The position numbers were made by a program, and so were the translations under genes. Under the pieces are notes generated by a model. That model was not told the origin of the DNA, ran no database searches, and saw only the letters and a program-made list of their open reading frames with translations. Below are positions 51,258 through 59,685 of a stretch of DNA of 64,000 nucleotides, piece by piece; position 1 is the stretch's first letter; every line of letters begins with the position of its first letter. Source of the stretch: Planctomycetota bacterium (GTDB lineage Bacteria > Planctomycetota > UBA11346); the NCBI GenBank assembly GCA_014193115.1, contig BJHQ01000004.1, positions 248,001 through 312,000 on the forward strand, in the 5' to 3' direction.

Positions 51258-52009
51258 ACACCACGGAACATGTATTCCGGACCCCGAGTGAAGTCAGCGC
51301 AGCTGAACGCACAGCGAACACCTTCTCCCGTAATCCGGACAGTACGACGATCAAGCTTGATAATTTTCCGAAGTATGCTCGGCGTGTTCCGCTCAAACGG
51401 TTTCTGGCGATGTACGAGATTTTTAAACGGATCCTGCCGGTGAAAGGGTCTATTGTCGAATGCGGTGTCTTCCGTGGCTTTGGCACCATGTCGTGGGCCA
51501 AACTGAGTGCGATCCTTGAACCGGAGAACCTCACCCGTCGTATCTACGGATTCGACACCTTTGCAGGCTTTCCGTCCCTGGCACCGCAGGATGTCAGCGC
51601 CAATCCCAATAGCCCAAATCAGATCGGTGACCTGCACGCAAATAGTCATGATGAACTGCTGGAACTGATCGCGGCCTACGATCAGGATCGCTATCTGGGC
51701 CACATCCCCAAGGTCGAACTGATCAAGGGCGACATCTGCCAAACCATCCCTTCCTTTTTGCAGAGCCATCAGCACCTGCTGGTCAGCATGCTGTTCCTCG
51801 ACATGGACCTCTACGAGCCGACGCTGGCCGCGCTCAAGGCCTTCGTGCCACGCATGCCGGCTGGCGCCCTTATCGTGTTTGACGAGTTAGACAACCCGAA
51901 GTGGCCGGGTGAAACCCTGGCGATGCTGGAGCATGCTGCCGGTCGTCCGTTGCGCCTGCAACGCCTGGAGTGGGATCCCTACATCGCCTTTGCTGAGGCT
52001 GGTGCATGA
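51254..52009 (+). CDS. TylF/MycF-family O-methyltransferase
   Basis: SAM-dependent methyltransferase of 251 residues similar to TylF/MycF/NovP: GSIVECGVFRGFGTMSWAKL is the SAM-binding loop, YGFDTFAGFPSLAP follows, and LLFLDMDLYEPTLAAL matches the metal-binding D-x-D stretch used to activate a sugar hydroxyl. It probably O-methylates a sugar of the glycan. Four-base overlaps on both sides show tight coupling with the glycosyltransferase and the next methyltransferase. Confidence 0.85.
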   Translation: MNTTEHVFRTPSEVSAAERTANTFSRNPDSTTIKLDNFPKYARRVPLKRFLAMYEIFKRILPVKGSIVECGVFRGFGTMSWAKLSAILEPENLTRRIYGFDTFAGFPSLAPQDVSANPNSPNQIGDLHANSHDELLELIAAYDQDRYLGHIPKVELIKGDICQTIPSFLQSHQHLLVSMLFLDMDLYEPTLAALKAFVPRMPAGALIVFDELDNPKWPGETLAMLEHAAGRPLRLQRLEWDPYIAFAEAGA

Positions 52010-52788
52010 AACTGCGATTCAGCCAGATCACCGAGACACCCGGTATCGGCGCGACCCGCGAGCAATTGGCGATGATGGCGACGCGCTACGGATTGGCAGC
52101 CCATCATGCCGGCACAGGGCCGATTTTGGAGGTTGCCTGCGGGACGGGCATCGGTCTTGGCCTGTTGGCAGATGCGGCTGGCAGCGTCATAGGCAGCGAC
52201 ATTGACCCGGACAATGTGCGTATCGCCACCGACAATTGGGCCGATGACAAGCGTATCCAGGTTGCTGTGGGTGATGCGGCGAAGTTGACCTTCTCGGATG
52301 GCGCGTTCACCGCTGTTGTCTGTTTCGAAGCGTTGTACTACTTCCCGGATCTTCCGCGATGCATAGCCGAAATGGTGCGCGTCCTGCGGCCCGGCGGGAA
52401 GCTCATCCTTTGCACAGTCAATCCGGGCTGGTCTGGTTTCAACCGAAGTCCTTTTTCCCGCGAATACCCGACGCCAGCCACGCTTTCAACGATGTTAATG
52501 TCCTTAGGCTGCCGTGTCGAGGTGCTTGGCGGCTTCCCTGACCGTCCGCGCGGCTTTGTATCGCGCATGATAGGGATCATCCGCTCAATTGCGGTACGCT
52601 TACACCTGATCCCGGGCTCGATGCGCGGCAAGGAAATGCTGAAAAAGATATTCCTGGGTGGAACGGTTCCGATGCCTACCCGCCTAATTCGTGACACCGC
52701 CCCCACTGAACTATTGCTGCCATTGAGTATTGACACTGCCACCGCCCCGGTAAAAGTATTCTACCTTGTCGCCACGAGGCCCGCATGA
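52006..52788 (+). CDS. Class I SAM-dependent methyltransferase
   Basis: Methyltransferase of 260 residues with motif I ILEVACGTGIGLGLLADAAG, a second acidic residue in GSDIDPDNV, and the post-motif region AVVCFEALYYFPDLPRCIAE. The fold is of the Methyltransf_11/UbiE-like type. The acceptor is probably a sugar or lipid-linked intermediate. ATGA overlaps join it to the TylF-like gene before and the aminotransferase after. Confidence 0.82.
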   Translation: MKLRFSQITETPGIGATREQLAMMATRYGLAAHHAGTGPILEVACGTGIGLGLLADAAGSVIGSDIDPDNVRIATDNWADDKRIQVAVGDAAKLTFSDGAFTAVVCFEALYYFPDLPRCIAEMVRVLRPGGKLILCTVNPGWSGFNRSPFSREYPTPATLSTMLMSLGCRVEVLGGFPDRPRGFVSRMIGIIRSIAVRLHLIPGSMRGKEMLKKIFLGGTVPMPTRLIRDTAPTELLLPLSIDTATAPVKVFYLVATRPA

Positions 52789-53897
52789 GTCACAACATCC
52801 CCTTCTTCAACTATCCCGCCCTCTTCACCAACGAAGAGGAGGAACTGGTCCGCATCTTCCGGGATGTTGGCCGGCGCGGCGCTTTCATCCTGCAGCAGGA
52901 TCTGGCGGATTTCGAGAGCGAACTGGCCCGGTATGTCGGTTGCCGCTTCGCCGTTGGCGTGAACAACGCCACCGATGGCCTGCATTTCGCCTTGGTCGCC
53001 GGAGGCATCAAGCCGGGCGATGAGGTGATCGTGTGCAGCCACACCATGCAGGCGACGGCGGCGGCCGTGCACGCGGCCGGAGGCATCCCGGTGCCGGTCG
53101 AGGTTGGCCCTGACCGCTGCATCGATCCGGCTGCCATCGAACCGGCGATCACGCCACGCACCCGGGCGGTGATGCCGACCGACCTAAATGGGCGCACCTG
53201 CGACATGGATGCCATCCGCGACATCTGCCAGCGTCGCGGCCTGCTGTTGTTCGAGGATGCCGCCCAGGCGCTGGGTGCGAAGTATGAGGGCAAGTCGGCC
53301 GGCACCTTTGGCATAGCCGCAGCGATCAGCTTCTACCCGGCCAAGACCCTCGGCTGCCTGGGCGATGGCGGCGCGGTGATCACTGATGATCCCGAGGTGC
53401 ATCGTGTACTGCTGCAGTTGCGCAGCTTCGGCATGGATGACAGTGGCGAATGCCAGCGCTGGGCCCTGAACAGCCGCCTTGACAACCTGCAGGCGGCGTT
53501 CCTGCGCCATCGCCTGCGGGCCTACGACGGGGTGGTCGCACGGCGACGTGTCATCGCGGCGCGGTACCATGCGCGCCTTGTCACGCTGCCGCGCGTCGGG
53601 CTTCCCCCGGCCCCTGATGCGGATGCCCGCTGGTTTGACATTTATCAGAACTACGAGATTGAGGCAGATCTGCGCGACGGACTGCAGGCGCATCTCAAGG
53701 CCGCCGGCATCGGGACGCTGATCCAGTGGCGAGGCCGTTCGATCCACGGCCAGCTCAAGCTGGGGTTCACCCAGGACCTGCCGCGTACCGACCGTTTCTT
53801 TGCCCGTTGCCTGATGCTGCCGCTGAACATGACCATTACAGATGCCGATATCGATATCGTATGCGATGAGATCGAGGCATTCTACCGTGGTCGTTGA
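52785..53897 (+). CDS. DegT/DnrJ/EryC1-family sugar aminotransferase
   Basis: PLP enzyme of 370 residues: VGVNNATDGLHFALVAGGIK, MPTDLNGRTCDMDAI, FEDAAQALGAKYEGKSAG and SFYPAKTLGCLGDGGAVITD with the Schiff-base lysine. Such enzymes aminate keto-sugar nucleotides. Here it is followed with overlap by a split transketolase, an uncommon combination that may make an unusual amino or branched sugar. Start overlaps the methyltransferase stop by four bases. Confidence 0.9.
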   Translation: MSHNIPFFNYPALFTNEEEELVRIFRDVGRRGAFILQQDLADFESELARYVGCRFAVGVNNATDGLHFALVAGGIKPGDEVIVCSHTMQATAAAVHAAGGIPVPVEVGPDRCIDPAAIEPAITPRTRAVMPTDLNGRTCDMDAIRDICQRRGLLLFEDAAQALGAKYEGKSAGTFGIAAAISFYPAKTLGCLGDGGAVITDDPEVHRVLLQLRSFGMDDSGECQRWALNSRLDNLQAAFLRHRLRAYDGVVARRRVIAARYHARLVTLPRVGLPPAPDADARWFDIYQNYEIEADLRDGLQAHLKAAGIGTLIQWRGRSIHGQLKLGFTQDLPRTDRFFARCLMLPLNMTITDADIDIVCDEIEAFYRGR

Positions 53898-54720
53898 CCA
53901 TCCGTCCTGCCTGGGGAAGGATACGCGGCAGCTTGCCAAGGCGATCCGCCTGCACTGCCTGCGTATGACGTCCACTGGCGGCAGCAGCCATATCGGATCC
54001 TGCTTGTCCATTGCCGATATCCTGGCCGTGCTTTATGGCCGATGCCTGCGGGTCGAACCGTCCCAACCCAAGCACCCGGGGCGCGACCGATTTATCCTCA
54101 GCAAGGGTCATGCCGGTGCGGCGGTGTATGCGACGCTGGCTGAATGTGGCTTTATGCCAACGGCTAAACTCGCAACCCACTACCAGGACGGTAGCGACCT
54201 GAGCGGCCATGTCAGCCACAAGGGGATACCGGGAGTGGAACTGTCGACCGGCAGCCTCGGCCATGGCCTGGGCGTGGCGGCGGGCATGGCCTTGGCGGCA
54301 CAGCAGTCGGGTCAACCGCATCGCGTCGTCGCCCTGCTGTCCGACGGCGAGTGCGACGAGGGCTCGAACTGGGAGGCAATCCTGTTCGCCGCCCACCACC
54401 GGCTTGACCGCCTTTTGGCGATCGTCGATTACAACAAGATCCAAAGCCTGGATGAGGTGGACAAGACGATCCGACTCGAGCCATTCACGGCGAAATGGGA
54501 AGCCTTCGGCTGGGAGGTCCGCCGCTGCGACGGCCATGATCACGAGGCCATGGCTGCCGCTTTCGCTCCGTCACGCGAACGGCGCCCGGTCGTCGTCATC
54601 GCCGATACGATCAAAGGCAAGGGCGTTTCGTTCATGGAACACCAGGTACTGTGGCACTACCGCACCGCCCGCGGCGAGGAGTTCTCTGCCGCGCTGCTCG
54701 AACTTGAGGCGCAGTCATGA
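53887..54720 (+). CDS. Transketolase N-terminal subunit
   Basis: Thiamine-diphosphate-binding half of transketolase, 277 residues: GGSSHIGSCLSIADILAVLY, GRDRFILSKGHAGAAVYATL, LSTGSLGHGLGVAAGMALAA, the ThDP/metal motif LSDGECDEGSNWEA and VDYNKIQSLDEVDKT. The C-terminal half is the next gene. Start chosen as GTG 53887, six bases after GAGG, overlapping the aminotransferase stop; ATGs at 53842 and 53866 lie inside that gene. Such split pairs in glycan loci probably move a two-carbon unit onto a sugar other than the pentose-phosphate substrates. Confidence 0.9.
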   Translation: MVVDHPSCLGKDTRQLAKAIRLHCLRMTSTGGSSHIGSCLSIADILAVLYGRCLRVEPSQPKHPGRDRFILSKGHAGAAVYATLAECGFMPTAKLATHYQDGSDLSGHVSHKGIPGVELSTGSLGHGLGVAAGMALAAQQSGQPHRVVALLSDGECDEGSNWEAILFAAHHRLDRLLAIVDYNKIQSLDEVDKTIRLEPFTAKWEAFGWEVRRCDGHDHEAMAAAFAPSRERRPVVVIADTIKGKGVSFMEHQVLWHYRTARGEEFSAALLELEAQS

Positions 54721-55655
54721 GAGATACCTTCATCGCACGGTTGCTGCGGCACGCCCTGGCCGATCCGAGCATCGTGCTAATCACCGGTGATCTTGGGTTC
54801 AAAGTATTCGATGAGTTCCGCGCCAAGTGTCCCGGACAGTTCCTGAATGCGGGTGTGGCCGAGCAGAACATGACCGCGATCGCTGCGGGCATGGCGCTGG
54901 AGGGGCGCATTGTCTTCACCTATAGCATCGCCAATTTTTCGACGCTTCGCTGTCTTGAGCAGATTCGCAACGACGCCTGCTATCACGGGGCGGCTGTCAA
55001 GGTGGTGTCGATTGGCGGGGGCTTCAGCTATGGGTCGCTGGGCATCAGCCACCACGCCACCGAGGATCTGGCCATCATACGCAGCTTGCCCGACATCACG
55101 GTGTTCTCTCCAGGCGATTTGTGGGAGGCGGCTGAGGCGACCAGCGCGTGCATCGCGACCTCAGGCACCTGCTACCTGCGCCTCGACAAGGCAGCTGGCA
55201 AGCCGACGTACCGTGAAGGCGACCTCTTCGTGCCTGGCCGCATGCGCACCGTACGCGGCGGCACCGACGTCTGCGTGGTCGTGACCGGCGGTATCCTAGA
55301 AGAAGCCCAGGCCGCAGCGGATACGCTCGCCACCGAAGGCATCTCAGTCCGCATCCTGAGCGCGCACACCATCCGCCCACTTGATGCCGAGGCGGTGGTC
55401 GAGGCTGCCCGATCGTGCACGGCGATGCTGACGCTGGAGGAGCATACCTTGCACGGCGGACTGGGCGGCGCCGTCGCTGAGGTGCTGCTGGATAACGGCG
55501 TCATGCCGCGGCGGTTTCGTCGCCTTGGGCTGGCCGGGACCTTCTCCAGTATCGTCGGTTCACAGGTCTATCTGCGTCAACGGTATGGCATTGACGCCCG
55601 TGCCGTCGCCGAGGCGGTGCGCTCCACACTAGCGGGGCCAACATGCGCCGTCTGA
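54717..55655 (+). CDS. Transketolase C-terminal subunit
   Basis: Second half of transketolase, 312 residues: the pyrimidine-binding domain (LITGDLGFKVFDEFRAKCPG, NAGVAEQNMTAIAAGMALEG with the catalytic glutamate, VKVVSIGGGFSYGSLGISHH) and the C-terminal transketolase domain (VVVTGGILEEAQAAADTLAT). It forms the active site with the preceding subunit, joined by a four-base overlap. Length is normal for split enzymes. Confidence 0.9.
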   Translation: MRDTFIARLLRHALADPSIVLITGDLGFKVFDEFRAKCPGQFLNAGVAEQNMTAIAAGMALEGRIVFTYSIANFSTLRCLEQIRNDACYHGAAVKVVSIGGGFSYGSLGISHHATEDLAIIRSLPDITVFSPGDLWEAAEATSACIATSGTCYLRLDKAAGKPTYREGDLFVPGRMRTVRGGTDVCVVVTGGILEEAQAAADTLATEGISVRILSAHTIRPLDAEAVVEAARSCTAMLTLEEHTLHGGLGGAVAEVLLDNGVMPRRFRRLGLAGTFSSIVGSQVYLRQRYGIDARAVAEAVRSTLAGPTCAV

Positions 55656-56374
55656 TCGACATCCTTGCTTCCTTCATCGGACTGCTGGTCCTTGCCCCGG
55701 TGCTGGCCGTGTTCTGCCTGCTGGTATGGCTGCAGGATTTCCACGGGCCGTTCTACATTGCACCGCGCGTCGGACGCGATGGACGCAGCTTCCGCATGGT
55801 CAAGCTGCGCTCGATGGTGATCGGCGCCGACAAGGTTGGCTCCTCCTCCGGCAACGACGACCGTCGCATCACCTGGATCGGTAGGTTGATCCGCAAGTGC
55901 AAGCTAGACGAGTTCACTCAGTTATGGAATGTATTGAGGGGTGACATGAGTCTGGTTGGACCGCGTCCGCAGGTGTCTTGGGCAGTCAAGGAGTACACAC
56001 TTGTCGAGCAACGCCTGGTCACTGTCCGCCCGGGTATCACCGATCCGGCAAGTATCGTATTTGCTGATGAGGGCGATATCCTTACTGGTGCTGTCGACGC
56101 AGACCTTCTTTATAGCCAAATCATCCGACCTTGGAAAAACCGCATGGCGTTGCTGTATGTAGAGCATGGAGGTGTTGGTAGTTATCTGTGGCTGATTATA
56201 GCCACATTTATTTCCGCAGTTTCACGACGCACAGCCCTTGACATGGTACATCATCAGTTGAAACGATGGGGGGCGGACAAGACTGTATTAGAAGTGGCGC
56301 GTCGTCACGGTCCCCCTCCAGCCGCACCACCGCCAGGCGCGGTTGATGTGATTGGCTCTATAAATAGGACGTAG
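55643..56374 (+). CDS. Short initiating sugar transferase (PglC/WcaJ C-terminal type)
   Basis: Polyisoprenyl-phosphate glycosyl-1-phosphate transferase of 243 residues: one N-terminal re-entrant/membrane helix (ILASFIGLLVLAPVLAVFCL), FRMVKLRSMVIGADKVGSSS, then KLDEFTQLWNVLRGDMSLVG with GPRPQV. It lacks the large N-terminal membrane domain of the WbaP-like protein at 10930, so the window encodes two initiating transferases. A proline-rich tail ends it. Start overlaps the transketolase stop by 13 bases. Confidence 0.88.
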   Translation: MRRLIDILASFIGLLVLAPVLAVFCLLVWLQDFHGPFYIAPRVGRDGRSFRMVKLRSMVIGADKVGSSSGNDDRRITWIGRLIRKCKLDEFTQLWNVLRGDMSLVGPRPQVSWAVKEYTLVEQRLVTVRPGITDPASIVFADEGDILTGAVDADLLYSQIIRPWKNRMALLYVEHGGVGSYLWLIIATFISAVSRRTALDMVHHQLKRWGADKTVLEVARRHGPPPAAPPPGAVDVIGSINRT

Positions 56375-56585
56375 ATAATTTGAATCATATTGATCATGAA
56401 ACTTCAAGCCGGATGCCTTGTTGGATGTGCGCCTTTAAGGCGACCCATGATTATCAAACGAACAATAGTTATCGATTTTAACAGAATTGCGTCACGAATT
56501 AATACGATTTAATGATAAAAACGATTCGAATGATTAAAGTAAATACAATTGCGGAAGCAGGACTTCAGTTTGTAATGACATCAAT
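56375..56585. other. AT-rich intergenic spacer with a small hairpin
   Basis: No gene in these 211 bases. A hairpin CGCCT-TTA-AGGCG at 56430-56442 and AT-rich stretches suggest a transcript boundary or internal promoter before the CapD/WbpM-like gene. Composition is lower-GC than the operon upstream. Confidence 0.35.
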
Positions 56586-58541
56586 ATGAATAAAAGTCCA
56601 ACAACTGCTGTCATGCTCTCCGCGAAAATGAGCACTGATTTTGACACACTCCGGGCGCATGATCGGAAGTCGGCATCTTCGGTGATACTCATTCGTTTCT
56701 TACAGGCGACTTGGCTGGTCGTCGATCTTATTTGTTTTGCTATGACGTTCATTTTTGTCATGTGGATGCTTGAACTGCCTATTTCGGAGATGATGTATGT
56801 TCCTTTGTCTCTTTGTGTTCTGGTCAGGCTAGCAGTTTTCATAAATATCGGCATGTATCGGTCGGTTTTGCGGTATAGTGGAATTCATACTCTGACCATA
56901 ACGTGTGTGGGCATAGGTGTGGGCAGTGTAGTGGCCATTGGAGCTGAAAAAATCATTGGAAATATAAATAGAGTGCCGTCGTTGGGCAATGTATTTTATG
57001 TCTTCGAGGCCCTTTCGGCGATCGCTCTTTGCGGAGGAACGAGACTGTTTGGTCGCATGGTGCTCGAATCGTGTTGGCGGCGTGACGGAACTCGCGCAAT
57101 CATTTATGGAGCAGGAGATCTGGGTGAACTGACCTTACGGACGCTTCGACGTTTACCGGGTTGGCATCCGATTGGATTCATGGATGATGATCCAAAGAAA
57201 TCCGGCTTGATGATCCACGGATTCCCTGTCTTGGGTACAGTGAGTGATCTCGACAGGATATGCAAAAAGTATAAACCAAAAGCAGTGTTTGTTGCGATAT
57301 CAAATCTTGATTCGGCTGTTGCGCGTCAGTTCTGTCGAGATGGTATGCTTCGTGACCTTCGTGTGACGGTTGTTCGCGGAGTCGAATCTGATGGCGCGAC
57401 GTTGCGGATGCGTGATCTGAAATTTGAAGATTTGCTGCCGCGCCTTTCTCGATCTCTCGATGCAGCACCGGTCAAGACCATGCTGAGTGGACGTTCGGTC
57501 ATGGTGACGGGCGCCGGTGGGACGATCGGGTCTGAACTCTGTCGTCAGATCGCTTCCATGCAGCCATCGCTATTGGTTGTTTTGGATCACAGCGAATTCA
57601 ATCTCTACCAAATCGAACAATGCCTTCGCGATCAATTTCCTGATCTTGCGCTCATCCCGATTCTTGATGATTTGCAACATCGTGAGACCTTGGATCGATA
57701 TTTGGGGCTGCATCGTCCACAGGTGGTTTTCCACGCTGCCGCCTATAAGCATGTTCCATTGGTGGAGGCAAATCCTTATCGTGGCGCAGAAAATAACATT
57801 GGCGGATTCGCAAATCTTTTGCAAGCCTGTGACGATGCTGCCGTTGAACGCCTGGTCCTGATTTCGACGGATAAGGCTGTTCGGCCAACCAACATCATGG
57901 GGGCTACTAAACGAGTTTGCGAGCTCTTGCTTCAGAATACACCGGTGACCACAACGCGATTGTGCGCCGTGAGATTCGGCAATGTGCTGGGTTCTTCGGG
58001 TAGTGTCGTGCCCAGATTCCTTGAACAGATTTCAGCTGGCGGACCTGTTACCGTCACCCATCCCGACATCACTCGCTATTTCATGTTGGTGCCAGAGGCC
58101 GTTTCGCTGGTGCTGCAGGCCGGCGCAATGGCGAGTCACGGTGAAATATTCATTCTTGATATGGGCGAGCCCGTTAGAATCGCTGATCTTGCCCGACAAT
58201 TGATCTACATGGCGGGAAAGCGCCCAGGAGTTGATATAGAGATTAAGTATTCCGGTCTTCGTCCTGGCGAAAAATTATATGAGGAACTGCTTATGGATGA
58301 AAGTGAACGAGGCACTCCAATCCAGAGTATCACCGTTTCGCGTCCTACATTGGTGAACTGGCCGACGCTCCGAGATGACTGCCAGCGGCTTCTCGATGCC
58401 TGCACCGCGTGCGATCAGGGAAAGTTTGCGACAGCCCTGCGTGCCGTCGTTCCCGAATGGACCCCCAATCCGGACATGGCCGCGGCTCTTGATCGTGAAA
58501 GGAATCGGGCATCAGGTCGATTCAAGGAAGTTCATCACTGA
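56586..58541 (+). CDS. Membrane-bound nucleotide-sugar 4,6-dehydratase (CapD/WbpM/FlaA1-like)
   Basis: Protein of 651 residues: four N-terminal membrane helices (from about 33), a CoA-binding-type Rossmann domain (AIIYGAGDLGELTLRTLRRL) and the C-terminal dehydratase domain (SVMVTGAGGTIGSELCRQIA, FHAAAYKHVPLVEANPYRGA, LISTDKAVRPTNIMGATKR). It makes UDP-4-keto-6-deoxy-HexNAc, precursor of 6-deoxy amino sugars such as bacillosamine, QuiNAc or FucNAc. This gives a second dehydratase besides PseB. Stop overlaps the CTG start proposed for the next gene. Confidence 0.9.
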   Translation: MNKSPTTAVMLSAKMSTDFDTLRAHDRKSASSVILIRFLQATWLVVDLICFAMTFIFVMWMLELPISEMMYVPLSLCVLVRLAVFINIGMYRSVLRYSGIHTLTITCVGIGVGSVVAIGAEKIIGNINRVPSLGNVFYVFEALSAIALCGGTRLFGRMVLESCWRRDGTRAIIYGAGDLGELTLRTLRRLPGWHPIGFMDDDPKKSGLMIHGFPVLGTVSDLDRICKKYKPKAVFVAISNLDSAVARQFCRDGMLRDLRVTVVRGVESDGATLRMRDLKFEDLLPRLSRSLDAAPVKTMLSGRSVMVTGAGGTIGSELCRQIASMQPSLLVVLDHSEFNLYQIEQCLRDQFPDLALIPILDDLQHRETLDRYLGLHRPQVVFHAAAYKHVPLVEANPYRGAENNIGGFANLLQACDDAAVERLVLISTDKAVRPTNIMGATKRVCELLLQNTPVTTTRLCAVRFGNVLGSSGSVVPRFLEQISAGGPVTVTHPDITRYFMLVPEAVSLVLQAGAMASHGEIFILDMGEPVRIADLARQLIYMAGKRPGVDIEIKYSGLRPGEKLYEELLMDESERGTPIQSITVSRPTLVNWPTLRDDCQRLLDACTACDQGKFATALRAVVPEWTPNPDMAAALDRERNRASGRFKEVHH

Positions 58542-59662
58542 GCACTGCGCGATCTCGTTCCATTCTGATTGATTGCCTACCTTTGCGGGGTCAGCTAACA
58601 GGAGTTGGTCGGTATACGTGGGAAGTAGCGAGCCGGCTGCCGGGACGTATGCCTGGATGGTCTTTTGATTATTGGTATGGCTGGAAGAGTAGGCAGCTGA
58701 TCAACAAGCCATTCCCGGAAATGCGTGCATTAGGGAAAATTCCTCTGGTGAGGGGGCTGGCAAGGCGTTTAGCGCGAGCGATGAATGCTGTGCGTCCTAG
58801 GTCGGACACTGACCTGCTTTTTGCAACAAATCATGTCATTGAGCCGGAATTGCATGCTCGTCGATCTGTTTTGACGATTCACGACTTGTCGGTGTATGAG
58901 CATCCGGAATGGCATCCCGCGGAGCGAATTGCATGGTTTACCCGTTACGGGATTCCTGCAATTGCCTCGGCTGATCGTATCGTTACGGTTTCTCAGACTG
59001 TGGCACGGGCTGTGATGGATAAATTTCATGTCCCACGAACCCGAGTGGTTGCGATTCCGCTAGGTGTCGATCGGGATCGGTTTTCCCCAAGACCTTCGCT
59101 TTCGCTGATGAGGCAATTCGGCATTGACAGGCCATTCGTATTGTCTATCGGCACCTTGGAACCTCGGAAGAATCTTGGTGTCCTATTGGATGCTTGGATT
59201 TTGTTGCCGGAAGCAGTGCGGAAGTCGCATAGTTTGGTGTTGGCGGGTGGAGATGGTTGGAATAATGTAGATTTGCGGGCTCGTTGCGAATCAACCCAAG
59301 GGGTTCGCTGGTTGGGGTACATTGACCATGAAGCGATGGTCGCCCTCATGTCTGGTTGTTCCGCTTTCGTCTATCCCTCCCGCTATGAGGGTTTTGGACT
59401 GCCGCCGTTGGAGGCAATGGCATGTGGTGCACCGGTCATTGTATTTGATTATCCACCTATGCCTGAGATCAGCGGCCCAGGTGCCTTGGTGGTTCCCGGC
59501 TCCGGGGGTGCCGAGGCCTTATCCGCAGGTCTGGTGTCATTATTGAACGATTCCGAAATGTCTGGCGCGCTTCGTCGTCGTGGCGTGGCACATGCTGCCC
59601 TGTATTCCTGGGAATCGACTGCTGACGCTACGGCGAAGGTCCTGAAAGAAGCTGGAGGCTGA
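58538..59662 (+). CDS. Glycosyltransferase family 4, probable CTG start
   Basis: GT4 protein of about 374 residues. The conserved opening is ILIDCLPLRGQLTGVGRYTW; later ILSIGT-type donor motifs read LSIGTLEPRKNLGVLLDAWI and RYEGFGLPPLEAMACGAPVI. The first ordinary start (TTG 58583) would cut into that opening. CTG 58538 is in frame, overlaps the dehydratase stop as CTGA (the ATGA analogue) and follows AAGGAAG by seven bases, so CTG initiation is proposed. It probably adds a mannose-type residue. Confidence 0.85.
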   Translation: MSTARSRSILIDCLPLRGQLTGVGRYTWEVASRLPGRMPGWSFDYWYGWKSRQLINKPFPEMRALGKIPLVRGLARRLARAMNAVRPRSDTDLLFATNHVIEPELHARRSVLTIHDLSVYEHPEWHPAERIAWFTRYGIPAIASADRIVTVSQTVARAVMDKFHVPRTRVVAIPLGVDRDRFSPRPSLSLMRQFGIDRPFVLSIGTLEPRKNLGVLLDAWILLPEAVRKSHSLVLAGGDGWNNVDLRARCESTQGVRWLGYIDHEAMVALMSGCSAFVYPSRYEGFGLPPLEAMACGAPVIVFDYPPMPEISGPGALVVPGSGGAEALSAGLVSLLNDSEMSGALRRRGVAHAALYSWESTADATAKVLKEAGG

Positions 59663-59685
59663 CCAATGCCAGGTGGGTTGATTTC

